Shown: one piece after another, positions 50,303 through 58,145 of the stretch | How positions within the stretch are numbered: position 1 is the stretch's first letter | How the letters are laid out: each line of letters begins with the position of its first letter | Assembly (NCBI RefSeq): GCF_041107455.1 | Contig: NZ_JBGBPY010000001.1 | Location: 310,001 to 374,000 of the forward strand | Origin: Rhodanobacter humi | Lineage (GTDB): Bacteria; Pseudomonadota; Gammaproteobacteria; Xanthomonadales; Rhodanobacteraceae | Length of the DNA: 64,000 bases | Direction of reading: 5' to 3' | The notes under the pieces: generated by a model | What the model was told of the DNA's origin: nothing | Databases searched by the model: none | What the model saw: only the letters and a program-made list of their open reading frames with translations | Translations under genes and position numbers: made by a program

Positions 50303-51154
50303 ATGACCCCGCTGCAGCACTTCATCGAGTCCCACCCGCGCCTGTTCGTGCTCACCGGCGCGGGCTGCAGCACCGCGTCGGGCATTCCCGACTACCGCGA
50401 CCGCGATGGCCTGTGGAAACGCGCACCGCCGGTCACCTTCACCGCCTTCATGCAGGAGTTGCCCACCCGCCGCCGCTACTGGGCGCGCAGCCTGGTGGGC
50501 TGGCGCCGCTTCGGCCACGCCCAGCCGAACGCCACGCATCACGCGCTGGCCGCGCTGGAACGGCAAGGCAAGGTCGAACTGCTGGTGACACAGAACGTGG
50601 ACGGCCTGCACCAGCGCGCCGGCAACGCGAACGTGGTCGACCTGCACGGCCGGCTCGACACCGTGCGCTGCATGGCCTGCGACTGGCGTGGGTCGCGCCA
50701 CGATTTCCAGCGCGCGCTGGTCGAGCGCAATCCGCACTGGGCCGACCTCGACGCCGCCGATGCGCCGGATGGCGACGCCGACCTGGAGCACCAGGACTTC
50801 GCCAGCTTCGACGTGCCGCCGTGTCCGCGCTGCGGCGGCATCGTGAAACCGGACGTGGTGTTCTTCGGCGAAAACGTGCCGCGTGATCGCGTGGCCGCCG
50901 CCATGGACGCCTGCCGCAGCGCCGACGCGATGCTGGTGGTCGGCTCCTCGCTGATGGTGTATTCCGGCTACCGCTTCGCCCACGCCGCAGCGCAGGCCGG
51001 CAAGCCCGTCGCCGCCGTCACGCTGGGCCGCACCCGCGCCGACGCGCTGCTCGCGCTGAAGGTGGATGCGCCGTGCGAGGAAGCGCTGGACTTCATGCTC
51101 GCATCTGCCTCGCCAGACATGGCGCTCCACGCCGTCACGGCGCCCGCTGCCTGA
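50303..51154 (+). CDS. SIR2-family NAD-dependent protein deacylase
   Basis: 283 residues. NAD-binding LTGAGCSTASGIPDYRD, catalytic His in VDLHGRLD, TQNVDGLHQRAG, and zinc Cys pairs CMAC and CPRC are all present; it resembles the SIRT4-like class II group. It probably removes acyl groups from lysines in the cytoplasm. The ATG at 50303 is preferred to a TTG three codons upstream. The 75 bp encoding TRADALLALKVDAPCEEALD recur, 92% identical, at 51932-52006. Confidence 0.93.
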   Translation: MTPLQHFIESHPRLFVLTGAGCSTASGIPDYRDRDGLWKRAPPVTFTAFMQELPTRRRYWARSLVGWRRFGHAQPNATHHALAALERQGKVELLVTQNVDGLHQRAGNANVVDLHGRLDTVRCMACDWRGSRHDFQRALVERNPHWADLDAADAPDGDADLEHQDFASFDVPPCPRCGGIVKPDVVFFGENVPRDRVAAAMDACRSADAMLVVGSSLMVYSGYRFAHAAAQAGKPVAAVTLGRTRADALLALKVDAPCEEALDFMLASASPDMALHAVTAPAA

Positions 51155-51304
51155 ACACGCCAATCCCGCGCCACCCAGCGGCGCGCCCATGGTCGGCACC
51201 CGATCATCAGCAGGAAACGGTGCCGTCCGGCACTGACGCCGCGCGAGCAGCCGTGATCGTTTCCGACCCGCCCACGAGAACGGACGCGGCATGATCGAAG
51301 ACGG

Positions 51305-51589
51305 TCAGCTGCGTTTCTTCGCAGTGAGATAGACCAAACCCTTGTCGCGCCTGCAGACCGCGATCACGGTGACCAGCACGACTTTGTCGTCCACCTGATA
51401 GACGAGCCGATAACCGGCCGTGCGCAACTTGATCTTGTAGCAGTCCGGCATGCCGTGCAGGCGTGCGGATGGCACGTGCGGCTGTTCCAGCCGCTCAGCC
51501 AGCTTGTGCTTCAGTTGCTCGCGGATGCCAGGCGCCAACTTGCGCCATTCCTTGAGCGCCGATTCCACGAACGCCAGGCTATAGCTCAT
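51305..51589 (-). CDS. RelE/ParE-superfamily toxin
   Basis: 94 residues: MSYSLAFVESALKEWRKLAPGIREQLKHKL, LHGMPDCYKIKLRTAGYRLVYQVDDKVVLVTVIAVCRRD. The basic core and the RLVYQV strand fit RelE-type mRNA interferases that cut mRNA on the ribosome. It overlaps the antitoxin by 11 nt and reads after it. Confidence 0.92.
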   Translation of the reverse strand: MSYSLAFVESALKEWRKLAPGIREQLKHKLAERLEQPHVPSARLHGMPDCYKIKLRTAGYRLVYQVDDKVVLVTVIAVCRRDKGLVYLTAKKRS

Positions 51590-51824
51590 CGAGCTTGACC
51601 TTCACCCGTTTCTCGCCGTTGCGCTCGCGCACCAGCTCGGCAAGCTCGAGATCCTCCAGCCGTTCCAGCAGGCGCTTGTACGTCTCGGCAGGCACCAGGT
51701 AGGCGCTTGGCTTGTTGTGCACCAGCACCGCGACCGACTCGCCGTCGGCCGCCTCGATCACGGCGCTGGGATTGCGCTTGAGCTCAGTGATGCTGATGCT
51801 TGCATCGGCAAGGATGGCTTCCAT
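51579..51824 (-). CDS. Type II antitoxin, Phd/YefM (RelB-like) family
   Basis: 81 residues: SISITELKRNPSAVIEAADGESVAVLVHNKPSAYLVPAE is the Phd/YefM DNA-binding fold; the acidic helical tail LERLEDLELAELVRERNG would wrap the toxin. It is first in the operon, and its start codon lies inside an 11-bp inverted repeat, the probable site of autorepression by the toxin-antitoxin complex. Confidence 0.92.
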   Translation of the reverse strand: MEAILADASISITELKRNPSAVIEAADGESVAVLVHNKPSAYLVPAETYKRLLERLEDLELAELVRERNGEKRVKVKLDEL

Positions 51825-51854
51825 ATTCGTCTCCTGATTATGGGACGAATATGG
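51821..51854 (-). promoter_or_regulatory. Autoregulatory operator of the toxin-antitoxin operon
   Basis: Perfect 11-bp inverted repeats CCATATTCGTC and GACGAATATGG (51821-51831, 51844-51854) are separated by 12 bp that hold the ribosome-binding site. The antitoxin ATG is in one arm. Binding here would block initiation directly. Confidence 0.7.
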
Positions 51855-51920
51855 CGTGAAATATCACTCACATCAACCGTGACATGATCGTTCACGGAGC
51901 GCTGAAGACGAAAGGACGGC

Positions 51921-52034
51921 ATGACCGACAGCCGCACCTGCGCCGATGCGTTGCTCGTGCTGAAGGTGGATGCGCCGTGCGAGGAAGCGCTGGATTTCCT
52001 GCTCGCGGACGCAGCTGCCGCATCCTTCGCCTGA
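51921..52034 (+). pseudogene. Remnant of a second sirtuin gene (3' end only)
   Basis: The frame reads CADALLVLKVDAPCEEALDFLLADA before its stop, matching the end of the intact sirtuin (51028-51102). 69 of 75 bp agree, and five of the six differences are silent C/T changes at third positions. That pattern means both copies evolved under protein selection before this one lost its upstream part. The toxin-antitoxin module lies between the two copies. Confidence 0.7.
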
Positions 52035-52035
52035 A

Positions 52036-52069
52036 GGAAAGGCCCGGCGGTTTCCCGTCGGGCCTTTCC
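52036..52069. terminator. Terminator-like hairpin
   Basis: GGAAAGGCCCG/CGGGCCTTTCC stem with a 12-nt loop, just after the sirtuin remnant and before the convergent exported protein gene ending at 52112. Confidence 0.7.
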
Positions 52070-52111
52070 GTTCCATCCACGGCGCATCAGGGCATCGACA
52101 TGCCCGTTGGC

Positions 52112-52498
52112 TCATTTCGCGTCGGCAATCTCGCCGCACTTGATCTTGCTGCAGTCGAAATCCACCTCGACGCCGCGGCCCACGATCACTTCCACGTTCG
52201 GGTGCTTGGCGACGGCCTGATCCTTGTCCTTCAAGGTAACCGTGTAGACGCCATTGGGCAGTTCCCGGGCGGAATAGCGGCCGCTGTCGTCCACGTGGAC
52301 CGTGCGCCCGGTGCCGGTGGTCGCGCTGCGGACCGAAACGGCGTAGCCCGCCGGCGCCTTGCCGAACACCGAGCCCGTGGTGGACTGCGCGCTGGCGGTG
52401 GAAACCCCGGCCAGCGCGAACACGCCGGCGATGCCGGCCAGCATCAGGCCACGGCCAAGGCGACGCGAAACAGGCTGCTTCGAGAAAATGCTGTTCAT
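52112..52498 (-). CDS. Small exported carboxypeptidase-regulatory-like domain protein, second copy
   Basis: 128 residues: signal peptide ending STASAQS, then GSVFGKAPAGYAVSVRS, TGRTVHVDDSGRYSARELP, VYTVTLKDKD, VEVIVGRGVEVDF and the ending DCSKIKCGEIADAK. It matches the protein at 5612-6007 in order, length and the final CX4C. It looks like the first domain of a Xanthomonad TonB-dependent receptor standing alone. The start at 52498 is set by the signal peptide. Role unknown; perhaps a periplasmic binding module. Confidence 0.75.
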   Translation of the reverse strand: MNSIFSKQPVSRRLGRGLMLAGIAGVFALAGVSTASAQSTTGSVFGKAPAGYAVSVRSATTGTGRTVHVDDSGRYSARELPNGVYTVTLKDKDQAVAKHPNVEVIVGRGVEVDFDCSKIKCGEIADAK

Positions 52499-52824
52499 GG
52501 TTATGGCTTCCATTTGATATCAGTGGGGGAAAGCACGGACACGCCAGGGGTTTGACCATGTGCCCGTGAAACGTGGCGGACCGTGCCGCCCAAAACCGGC
52601 ATGTCGCCGGAAACTCTCGATGCACATCGATCCGCCGCCACCCGATGAAAACCTCGTCGGATGACGGCGCGCAGACTACTGCCCGGAAACACCAACTCCC
52701 ATGGGCAGGAGGTCATGCATGCCGAATGACACATCCGCAACAACATCGAAAGAACAGGCATGCGCGCAAGACGAAGCGGCATGCGCGGAAGCGACCGGCG
52801 AAGCTCGCCGACGCCTCGATCCGC
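52499..52824. other. Intergenic region without recognisable gene
   Basis: 326 bp upstream of the small exported protein. Base composition is less GC-skewed than in the genes, and every frame here lacks protein-like character. It presumably holds that gene's promoter. Confidence 0.45.
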
Positions 52825-52914
52825 TCACGCCAGCAACATGCCGCCGACGGTCATCACACAGATCAGCAGGCAAGCGGTGAACAGGCTCTGCAGCATCAGG
52901 GTCTCGAATTTCAT
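52825..52914 (-). CDS. Possible 29-residue single-helix membrane peptide
   Basis: MKFETLMLQSLFTACLLIC followed by VMTVGGMLLA forms one hydrophobic helix. GGAGAG is placed 6 nt before the ATG. No family recognised; the good ribosome-binding site and helix favour a real gene, but chance cannot be excluded. Confidence 0.5.
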   Translation of the reverse strand: MKFETLMLQSLFTACLLICVMTVGGMLLA

Positions 52915-53034
52915 GACGGCTCTCCGTTGAGTGCAAATGAAGCTTTCGAGATGGATATGGCAAGCACCGTGCCAACGCAGGCGAGGCCCGGAAACCCGCA
53001 TTCCCAAGCCATTCCCGTGTCGGCCATCAACGAA

Positions 53035-53085
53035 CGGACATCCGTCCGCGGACACTCGCAGCGGACATCGGACGCGGTACGGACA
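53035..53085. repeat. Four direct CGGACA repeats
   Basis: CGGACA starts at 53035, 53049, 53062 and 53080 (spacing 14, 13 and 18). They lie between the small membrane peptide and promoter P1, where an activator array could bind. Confidence 0.45.
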
Positions 53086-53137
53086 CGCGTGCTGACATGA
53101 TGACCACGCACGATCGGAAAAATCGGTACGCCACCCG

Positions 53138-53164
53138 TGTCGATGTGCGGCTCGCCCGTTCGTC
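53138..53164 (+). promoter_or_regulatory. ECF-type promoter P1 (TGTCGA-N17-CGTC)
   Basis: TGTCGA at 53138-53143, 17 bp, CGTCGTCAC from 53161. The predicted start near 53171 leaves about 36 nt to the ATG at 53207, enough for the GGAG site. The same core recurs at 54276 and at 44694 (minus). TGTCGA/CG(A/T)C is, as I recall, the ECF42 sigma motif. Confidence 0.7.
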
Positions 53165-53206
53165 GTCACAGTGAAGACCGCCCTGCCACCCATCTGGAGA
53201 TCCACC

Positions 53207-53650
53207 ATGTCCGGCACCGTTCGCCTGCTGCGCGTGTTCACCGCTCCACCCGAACGCGTCTATCGCGCCTTCCTCGACCCCGCCGCGCTGGCCAAGTGGC
53301 TGCCGCCGGACGGCTTCACCTGCACCGTGCACGAACTCGACGCGCGCGTCGGCGGCCGCTACCGCATGAGCTTCAACAACCTCAGCAGCGGCAACGGCCA
53401 CAGCTTCGGCGGCACATACCTGGAACTGCAGCCGAACCGGCGCATCGTCCACGACGACCGCTTCGACGACCCCAACCTGCCCGGCACCATGGTCACCACC
53501 ATCGCCTTGCGCGAGGTGAGCTGCGGCACCGAAGTGCAGATCGAGCAGGCCGGCATCCCCGACGTGATCCCCACCGAGCAGTGTTACCTCGGCTGGCAGG
53601 AATCGTTGACTCTGCTGGAACGGCTGGTGGAACCGACGATCCCGGGCTGA
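53207..53650 (+). CDS. SRPBCC/AHSA1 (Aha1-like) family protein
   Basis: 147 residues: VFTAPPERVYRAFLDPAALAKWLPPDGFTC is the START-like signature, with GGRYRMSF and TLLERLVEP at the end. These proteins hold hydrophobic ligands in a helix-grip fold; the substrate is unknown. GGAG precedes the ATG. It opens a run of stress-type genes (VOC, DGPF/YciI, GST) and lies directly behind promoter P1. Confidence 0.9.
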   Translation: MSGTVRLLRVFTAPPERVYRAFLDPAALAKWLPPDGFTCTVHELDARVGGRYRMSFNNLSSGNGHSFGGTYLELQPNRRIVHDDRFDDPNLPGTMVTTIALREVSCGTEVQIEQAGIPDVIPTEQCYLGWQESLTLLERLVEPTIPG

Positions 53651-53710
53651 GCCGCCTTCGCCACAGGCCATGAAACAGCGCGTTCAACGCGCCACACCAG
53701 GAGAATCCCC

Positions 53711-54190
53711 ATGACGAGCAAGAACACGATCTGCCTCTGGTACGACGGCACCGCCCTCGACGCCGCGACGTTCTACGCCAGGACGTTCCCGGACAGCGCC
53801 GTGGGCGCCGTCCATCGCGCACCCGGCGACTACCCCGCGGGCAAGCAGGGCGACGTGCTGACGGTCGAGTTCACGGTCATGGGCATCCCGTGCCTGGGCC
53901 TGAACGGCGGCCCCGGCGTCCCGCATACCGACGCGTTCTCGTTCCAGGTGGCCACCGACGACCAGGCCGAAACCGACCGCCTGTGGAACGCGATCATCGA
54001 CAACGGCGGCCAGGCCAGCGCCTGCAGCTGGTGCAAGGACAAGTGGGGCCTGTCGTGGCAGATCACCCCGCGCATGCTGATGGCCGCGATCACCGACCCG
54101 GACCCCGCCGCGGCCAAGCGCGCGTTCGACGCCATGATGACGATGACGAAGATCGATATTGCAGCGATCGAGGCGGCGCGGCGCGGCTGA
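53711..54190 (+). CDS. VOC family protein, PhnB/3-demethylubiquinone-methyltransferase-like fold
   Basis: 159 residues: TICLWYDGTALDAATFYARTFPDSAVGAVHRAPGDYP, GIPCLGLNGGPGVPHTDAFSFQV and SWCKDKWGLSWQITPRML are the hallmarks. Despite the database name no methyltransferase activity is implied. AGGAG precedes the ATG. It starts 60 bp after the SRPBCC gene and should share P1. Confidence 0.92.
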   Translation: MTSKNTICLWYDGTALDAATFYARTFPDSAVGAVHRAPGDYPAGKQGDVLTVEFTVMGIPCLGLNGGPGVPHTDAFSFQVATDDQAETDRLWNAIIDNGGQASACSWCKDKWGLSWQITPRMLMAAITDPDPAAAKRAFDAMMTMTKIDIAAIEAARRG

Positions 54191-54275
54191 CGATGGCAAC
54201 GATCTGTCGCCGAACATGGGGCAAGACCTGCGACTCAAAATGCATCTTGTCATGCAACGTCAATTTCGACAGTAA

Positions 54276-54302
54276 TGTCGATTTCGACAGGCGCCATTCG
54301 TG
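54276..54302 (+). promoter_or_regulatory. ECF-type promoter P2 (TGTCGA-N17-CGTG)
   Basis: TGTCGA at 54276-54281, 17 bp ending GCCATT, then CGTGGTAAC. Compare P1 CGTCGTCAC and P3 GCCATT-CGTCGT. Two inverted TCGACA copies (54266 and 54284) surround the -35, making a TCGACA-GTAA-TGTCGA type dyad. The predicted start is near 54309; the gene starts at 54394. Confidence 0.6.
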
Positions 54303-54393
54303 GTAACCGTGGCACGCCTCGATGTGGCCGCCGCCCCGGCCGGCAAGGTCCGCCGGTTTCACTCCAGCCTTCACCCCCAAGGAGCAATACGCA

Positions 54394-54750
54394 ATGCGGT
54401 ACATGATGTTCATCAAGCACCCCACGGACTATGACCACAGCGACGTCCCGCCCGCCCTGTTCGAAGCGATGGGTGGATTCATCGCGGAATACGTGCAAAA
54501 GGGCATGTTCATCGACGGTGCGGGGCTGAAACCACTCGCGAAGGGAACGCGCGTCCGCCTCACCGGCGGCAAGGTGATCGCGTCCGATGGTCCATTCGCC
54601 GAGGCGAAGGAGGTCGTAGGCGGATATTCCCTGATCGAGGCCCCCACGCACGCGGACGCCGTCGAGCTGGCCACGAAGTTCATGGAGCTGCACCGCACCT
54701 ACTGGCCCGGGTTCGAGGGCGAGTCCGAGGTACGTCCCCTCGAGGAATGA
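54394..54750 (+). CDS. YciI-like DGPF domain protein
   Basis: 118 residues: MRYMMFIKHPTDYD, then LTGGKVIASDGPFAEAKEVVGGYSLIEAPTHADAVELA, with the DGPF motif at about 68-71. DGPF proteins are the standard genomic neighbours of ECF41/ECF42-type sigma factors, but here no sigma gene is adjacent; the next gene is a GST. AAGGAG lies before the ATG. Biochemical role unknown. Confidence 0.92.
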   Translation: MRYMMFIKHPTDYDHSDVPPALFEAMGGFIAEYVQKGMFIDGAGLKPLAKGTRVRLTGGKVIASDGPFAEAKEVVGGYSLIEAPTHADAVELATKFMELHRTYWPGFEGESEVRPLEE

Positions 54751-54756
54751 GGGAGC

Positions 54757-54816
54757 AAGGTGTCAGGGACCATTCGCACGCACAGACAGCCTTCCAAGGA
54801 TTGTCCCTGACACCTT
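54757..54816. repeat. 14-bp inverted repeat with adjacent tandem 12-mer
   Basis: AAGGTGTCAGGGAC (54757-54770) and its exact complement (54803-54816) lie between the DGPF and GST genes. GACACCTTTTCT then occurs twice in tandem. It may end the DGPF transcript; the T-rich tail supports this. Confidence 0.65.
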
Positions 54817-54863
54817 TTCTAGACACCTTTTCTCCAAGCTGAAGGCACCAGGAGTCCCCCCCC

Positions 54864-55517
54864 ATGATCCCCACCATCACCGCCTTTGAAAGCTCGCCCG
54901 ACCGCGGCCAGGGCCTCGCGCGCGACATGCGCGTGCGCTGGGCGCTCGAAGAAGCGGGCCAGCCTTGCGACGTTCGCCTGGTTTCGTTCAAGGCGATGAA
55001 GGAACCCGCGCATCGCGCGCTGCACCCGTTCGGGCAGATTCCCACCTACGAGGAAGGCGAACTCGTCCTGTTCGAATCGGGCGCCATCGTGTTCCACATC
55101 GCGCAGCACCATGCGGGCTTGCTGCCGCAGGACGCGAACGCCCGGGCGCGCGCAATCATGTGGATGTTCGCCGCGCTCAACACGGTGGAGCCGCCCATCC
55201 TCGAACTGCAAACCGCGAAGTTCACGGAAGGCGACAAGCCCTGGACCGGGGAGCGCCTGCCGCTCATCAAGGATCGCATCCGTCACCGGCTGGGCGAGCT
55301 TGCCGTCCGCCTCGGCGAGGCCGACTGGCTCGACGGCGCGTTCAGCGCGGGCGACCTGATGATGGTGCACACGCTGCAGCGGCTGAGGCCCTCGGGCCTG
55401 CTGGACGAGTATCCGAGCCTTGCCGCCTATGTCGCGCGCGGTGAAGCACGGCCGGCGTACAAGCGAGCGTTCGCGGCGCAGTTGGCAGTGTTCACTGGCA
55501 AGCCGCCGGCCGGCTGA
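54864..55517 (+). CDS. Glutathione S-transferase family protein
   Basis: 217 residues: thioredoxin-like N-terminal part (ITAFESSPDRGQGLARDMRVRWALEEAGQPC, HPFGQIPTYEEGELVLFESGAIVFHIA) and a helical C-terminal domain. It likely conjugates or reduces electrophiles with glutathione. AGGAG precedes the ATG. It follows DGPF/YciI and may be co-expressed, though the inverted repeat between them could stop transcription. Confidence 0.92.
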   Translation: MIPTITAFESSPDRGQGLARDMRVRWALEEAGQPCDVRLVSFKAMKEPAHRALHPFGQIPTYEEGELVLFESGAIVFHIAQHHAGLLPQDANARARAIMWMFAALNTVEPPILELQTAKFTEGDKPWTGERLPLIKDRIRHRLGELAVRLGEADWLDGAFSAGDLMMVHTLQRLRPSGLLDEYPSLAAYVARGEARPAYKRAFAAQLAVFTGKPPAG

Positions 55518-55580
55518 CGGGAGCGCACTCCAAGGAATCGCGTCGGAAACCATTCGAACACCCGGCCAGCCTTCCGCGCA

Positions 55581-55747
55581 CCTGATTAGTGACGACGCTC
55601 AGCCCATGTCCCACCGTTCACCCTGAGCGTAGGCCCGCAGGGTCGAAGTCGAAGGGTAATCACTGCCTGACGCTTCGACTTCGCTTGCTATCGCAAGCTA
55701 CGCTCAGCGCGAACGGAATCTCTGACTGAGCGTCTTCGCCAATCAGG
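55581..55747. repeat. 167-bp nested imperfect inverted-repeat element
   Basis: Outer arms CCTGATTaGtGAcGACGCTC (55581-55602) match the complement of 55726-55747 at 19 of 22 bases. Inner arms around CTACGCTCAG also pair, and a CTTCGACTTCG/CGAAGTCGAAG core lies in the middle. No reading frame. It resembles a small non-autonomous repeat. Confidence 0.6.
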
Positions 55748-55852
55748 TCCAGGCATTGCCCATGGCACTTCTGCTTCTCCAGCCAATGGCACATGCACGG
55801 CGGGTTGAAGCATTCCAGCATGCAGCCACATCCCTCTGCGGCCGGTGCTTGC

Positions 55853-57073
55853 ATGCCAGTACCCTCTCTGCGCCAACTCGTCGTTCGGGCGAGCTTTGCA
55901 ACCGCAATCGTCGCGGCCTCGCTTGCCGCCTGTACGCCTGCGGAGCAACCGCCTGCCCATGTGGCTGCACCGGTCACGCCCGTACCGGCCGGACATGGCG
56001 TGGGTCGCAGCGAGCTGGCATGGACGGATACCACGCGCAGCGATGCCGACACGCCATCGGGCAAGCGCGAGTTGAGGGGCTGGCTTTACTACCCCACCAC
56101 GCAAGCGCCCGCCGTCGAAGGCGTCGCACTGGATGGGGCGTGGGCTGACGCCTATCGGCCCAGCCTTGAACGCAGGCTTGGAGTCGCCGCAGCGAAGGCG
56201 ATGTTGACGGCGCACTGGCACGCCAGCGATGCACCTGCAGCACCCGGTCGGTTCCCGGTGCTGGTTTTCGCGCATGGCTATCACCAACTGCCGACCAACT
56301 ACAGCGCTCTGCTTGAAGGGCTGGCTTCGCGCGGTTACGTCGTGCTGGCGATGGCCTCCCCCGGCATCGCCGAAGTCGTTCCGCTGGCCGGGAACCGGAT
56401 GGCGCCCAACCGGCCGCTCGATGATCGCAGCTACGACACGATGGCCAGGGACATCGTCTCGGCCATCGGCGAACTGCCTGCGCTGGACGCATCAGCAGGC
56501 AAGCCCTACGCCGGCCACCTCGATCTGGATCGCGTTGACGTGTTTGGCCATTCGGTGGGTGGGGCTGCCGCCATGCTTGCGGCGGCGCGCGTGCCACGGG
56601 TGCACGCCGCGGCGAATCTGGACGGCGATTACGTCGGCCCCTCGGCTGTAGCGCAGCCACGCGTGCCGCTGCTGTACGTCACGTCGCAGCCACCGGACCG
56701 GCCCGCCCAGCCCAAGAGCGACTGGGACACCGAGCGCAATGAAGTCCGCCGCGGCCGCCTCTGGCGCCATCTCGCCAGCCGCAGTCCGCGCGCGCTTCGA
56801 GTCCGCGTCGGTGGCATGTTCCACGCCAACTTCGAGGATTCGGCGTTGCTTCCGGCCTCCGCCATGCCGCGGAAGCTGCGCGAAAACCGCTACGGCTCCA
56901 TCGATGGCGCGCGCGGCCTGGACTTGACCGTGCGCCTGCTGGCCGGATTCTTCTCCGAGACCTTGGGCGGGGCACCGATGGATAGCGTGCAGGCCGTGGT
57001 CCGGCAGTTTCCGGAGGCCGACCTACAGGTCCTGACTCGCATGCCCGATCGTTCGAAATCCGGGTCCGAGTAG
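55853..57073 (+). CDS. Alpha/beta hydrolase lipoprotein (PAF-acetylhydrolase/dienelactone-like)
   Basis: 406 residues: lipoprotein signal with lipobox SLAAC, then a hydrolase core with FPVLVFAHGYHQLPTNY (oxyanion), the nucleophile elbow DVFGHSVGGAAAML, and a late GGMFHANFED histidine. It resembles chlorophyllase/PAF-acetylhydrolase-type esterases attached to the membrane. No strong ribosome-binding site is visible; the ATG at 55853 is chosen because the lipoprotein signal begins there. Confidence 0.85.
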   Translation: MPVPSLRQLVVRASFATAIVAASLAACTPAEQPPAHVAAPVTPVPAGHGVGRSELAWTDTTRSDADTPSGKRELRGWLYYPTTQAPAVEGVALDGAWADAYRPSLERRLGVAAAKAMLTAHWHASDAPAAPGRFPVLVFAHGYHQLPTNYSALLEGLASRGYVVLAMASPGIAEVVPLAGNRMAPNRPLDDRSYDTMARDIVSAIGELPALDASAGKPYAGHLDLDRVDVFGHSVGGAAAMLAAARVPRVHAAANLDGDYVGPSAVAQPRVPLLYVTSQPPDRPAQPKSDWDTERNEVRRGRLWRHLASRSPRALRVRVGGMFHANFEDSALLPASAMPRKLRENRYGSIDGARGLDLTVRLLAGFFSETLGGAPMDSVQAVVRQFPEADLQVLTRMPDRSKSGSE

Positions 57074-57191
57074 GTCCGCCGAAGGAAACGAAAATTGTCC
57101 ATGGCACCTTTTCCCGGAGAGTAGACTGGCGACACAGGTTCAAGGTCCCATGTCGGAGCGAGGCGGCTTCCAAACCCCGAGCCACCCGGTC

Positions 57192-58061
57192 ATGTCCAGA
57201 ACGAAATGCTTTCCGCAATCCATCCTGCGCAGCGCCGCCATGCTGCTCGTGGCCACTGGATGGGTCAGCCTTCCGGCGCACGCAGACGACGACAGCTGGC
57301 ATGTGGCGGTCCAGGCCGAACAGGCCGTACCCAACGGCTGGGTCCGCGTGCGGGAAAACGCCATCCAGGGCACGCAGTTGTCCATCCATGACGGGCTGCG
57401 CGTCAGCCATATGCAGACGATCAGGCTGAATGCCTGGAAGCCGCTTTCCGACACCAGCGAATTGCACTTCGGCTTTTCCACCAGCCGACTGAACGGCCAC
57501 GCGCTGATCGACGCACCGGTGTACTACAACGGCACCACCATCGCCCCCGGACGCCTGGATACCACCACTCATTTCCAGGACTTCATCGCATTCGACGCAT
57601 CGTACTGGCACCGGCTGGTCGACTTCGGCAACGGCGGCCGCCTGTGGGGCAGCGTGGGGGCGACCTACGTGATGCTCAATTTCAGGCTCGACGGCACCAT
57701 CGCCGCCGACAGCATCGGTCACGAACTGAAGGAGGACTTCTACGTGCAGGAGTTGCCCGTGCCTATGCTAGGCCTGCACCTGCGCTATCCGTTGACCGAT
57801 GCGCTGAAGCTCACGGCAGACGTCACGATGGGGCGGCTGCCCTGGGTCAACAGCCTGCGCACCGAAGGGGGCGAGGTGCGGCTCGCGCAGACCGACAAGG
57901 AAGAAGAACTGGGTCTGGAGTACCGGTTCGCGCCGCACTGGCAGGCGGTCGCCTACGTCGTCCATCGTTACCTCGGGCAGGACGAACGCAGCCGGGAAGA
58001 CGGCAACGTCATCCGCCTCGGCTCCAACGGCATCGGCCTCGGCGTCGATTGCCAGTTCTGA
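57192..58061 (+). CDS. Outer-membrane beta-barrel protein
   Basis: 289 residues: signal peptide ending SLPAHA; alternating beta strands rich in aromatic residues (ELHFGFSTSRL, GRLWGSVGATYVMLNFRL, LELGLEYRFAPHWQAVAYVVHRYL) and a terminal phenylalanine (VDCQF), as in autonomous outer-membrane barrels. The pattern is OmpW/porin-like but family membership is not certain. An ATG at 57150 is an alternative start with AAGG before it. Confidence 0.8.
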   Translation: MSRTKCFPQSILRSAAMLLVATGWVSLPAHADDDSWHVAVQAEQAVPNGWVRVRENAIQGTQLSIHDGLRVSHMQTIRLNAWKPLSDTSELHFGFSTSRLNGHALIDAPVYYNGTTIAPGRLDTTTHFQDFIAFDASYWHRLVDFGNGGRLWGSVGATYVMLNFRLDGTIAADSIGHELKEDFYVQELPVPMLGLHLRYPLTDALKLTADVTMGRLPWVNSLRTEGGEVRLAQTDKEEELGLEYRFAPHWQAVAYVVHRYLGQDERSREDGNVIRLGSNGIGLGVDCQF

Positions 58062-58145
58062 GTCTTCGAGGGCCACCAGCGGTAATGGCGCCCGAAGAGG
58101 ATGGAGGGAATTCCGGAATCGGGGCCGCCTCCGATGCGACGCCCT

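Noticed and set aside
54248-54279. TTGTCA-N20-TAATGT as a MerR-type promoter
   Set aside because: No MerR gene is near, and the overlapping TGTCGA-N17-CGTG arrangement is repeated at two other sites.
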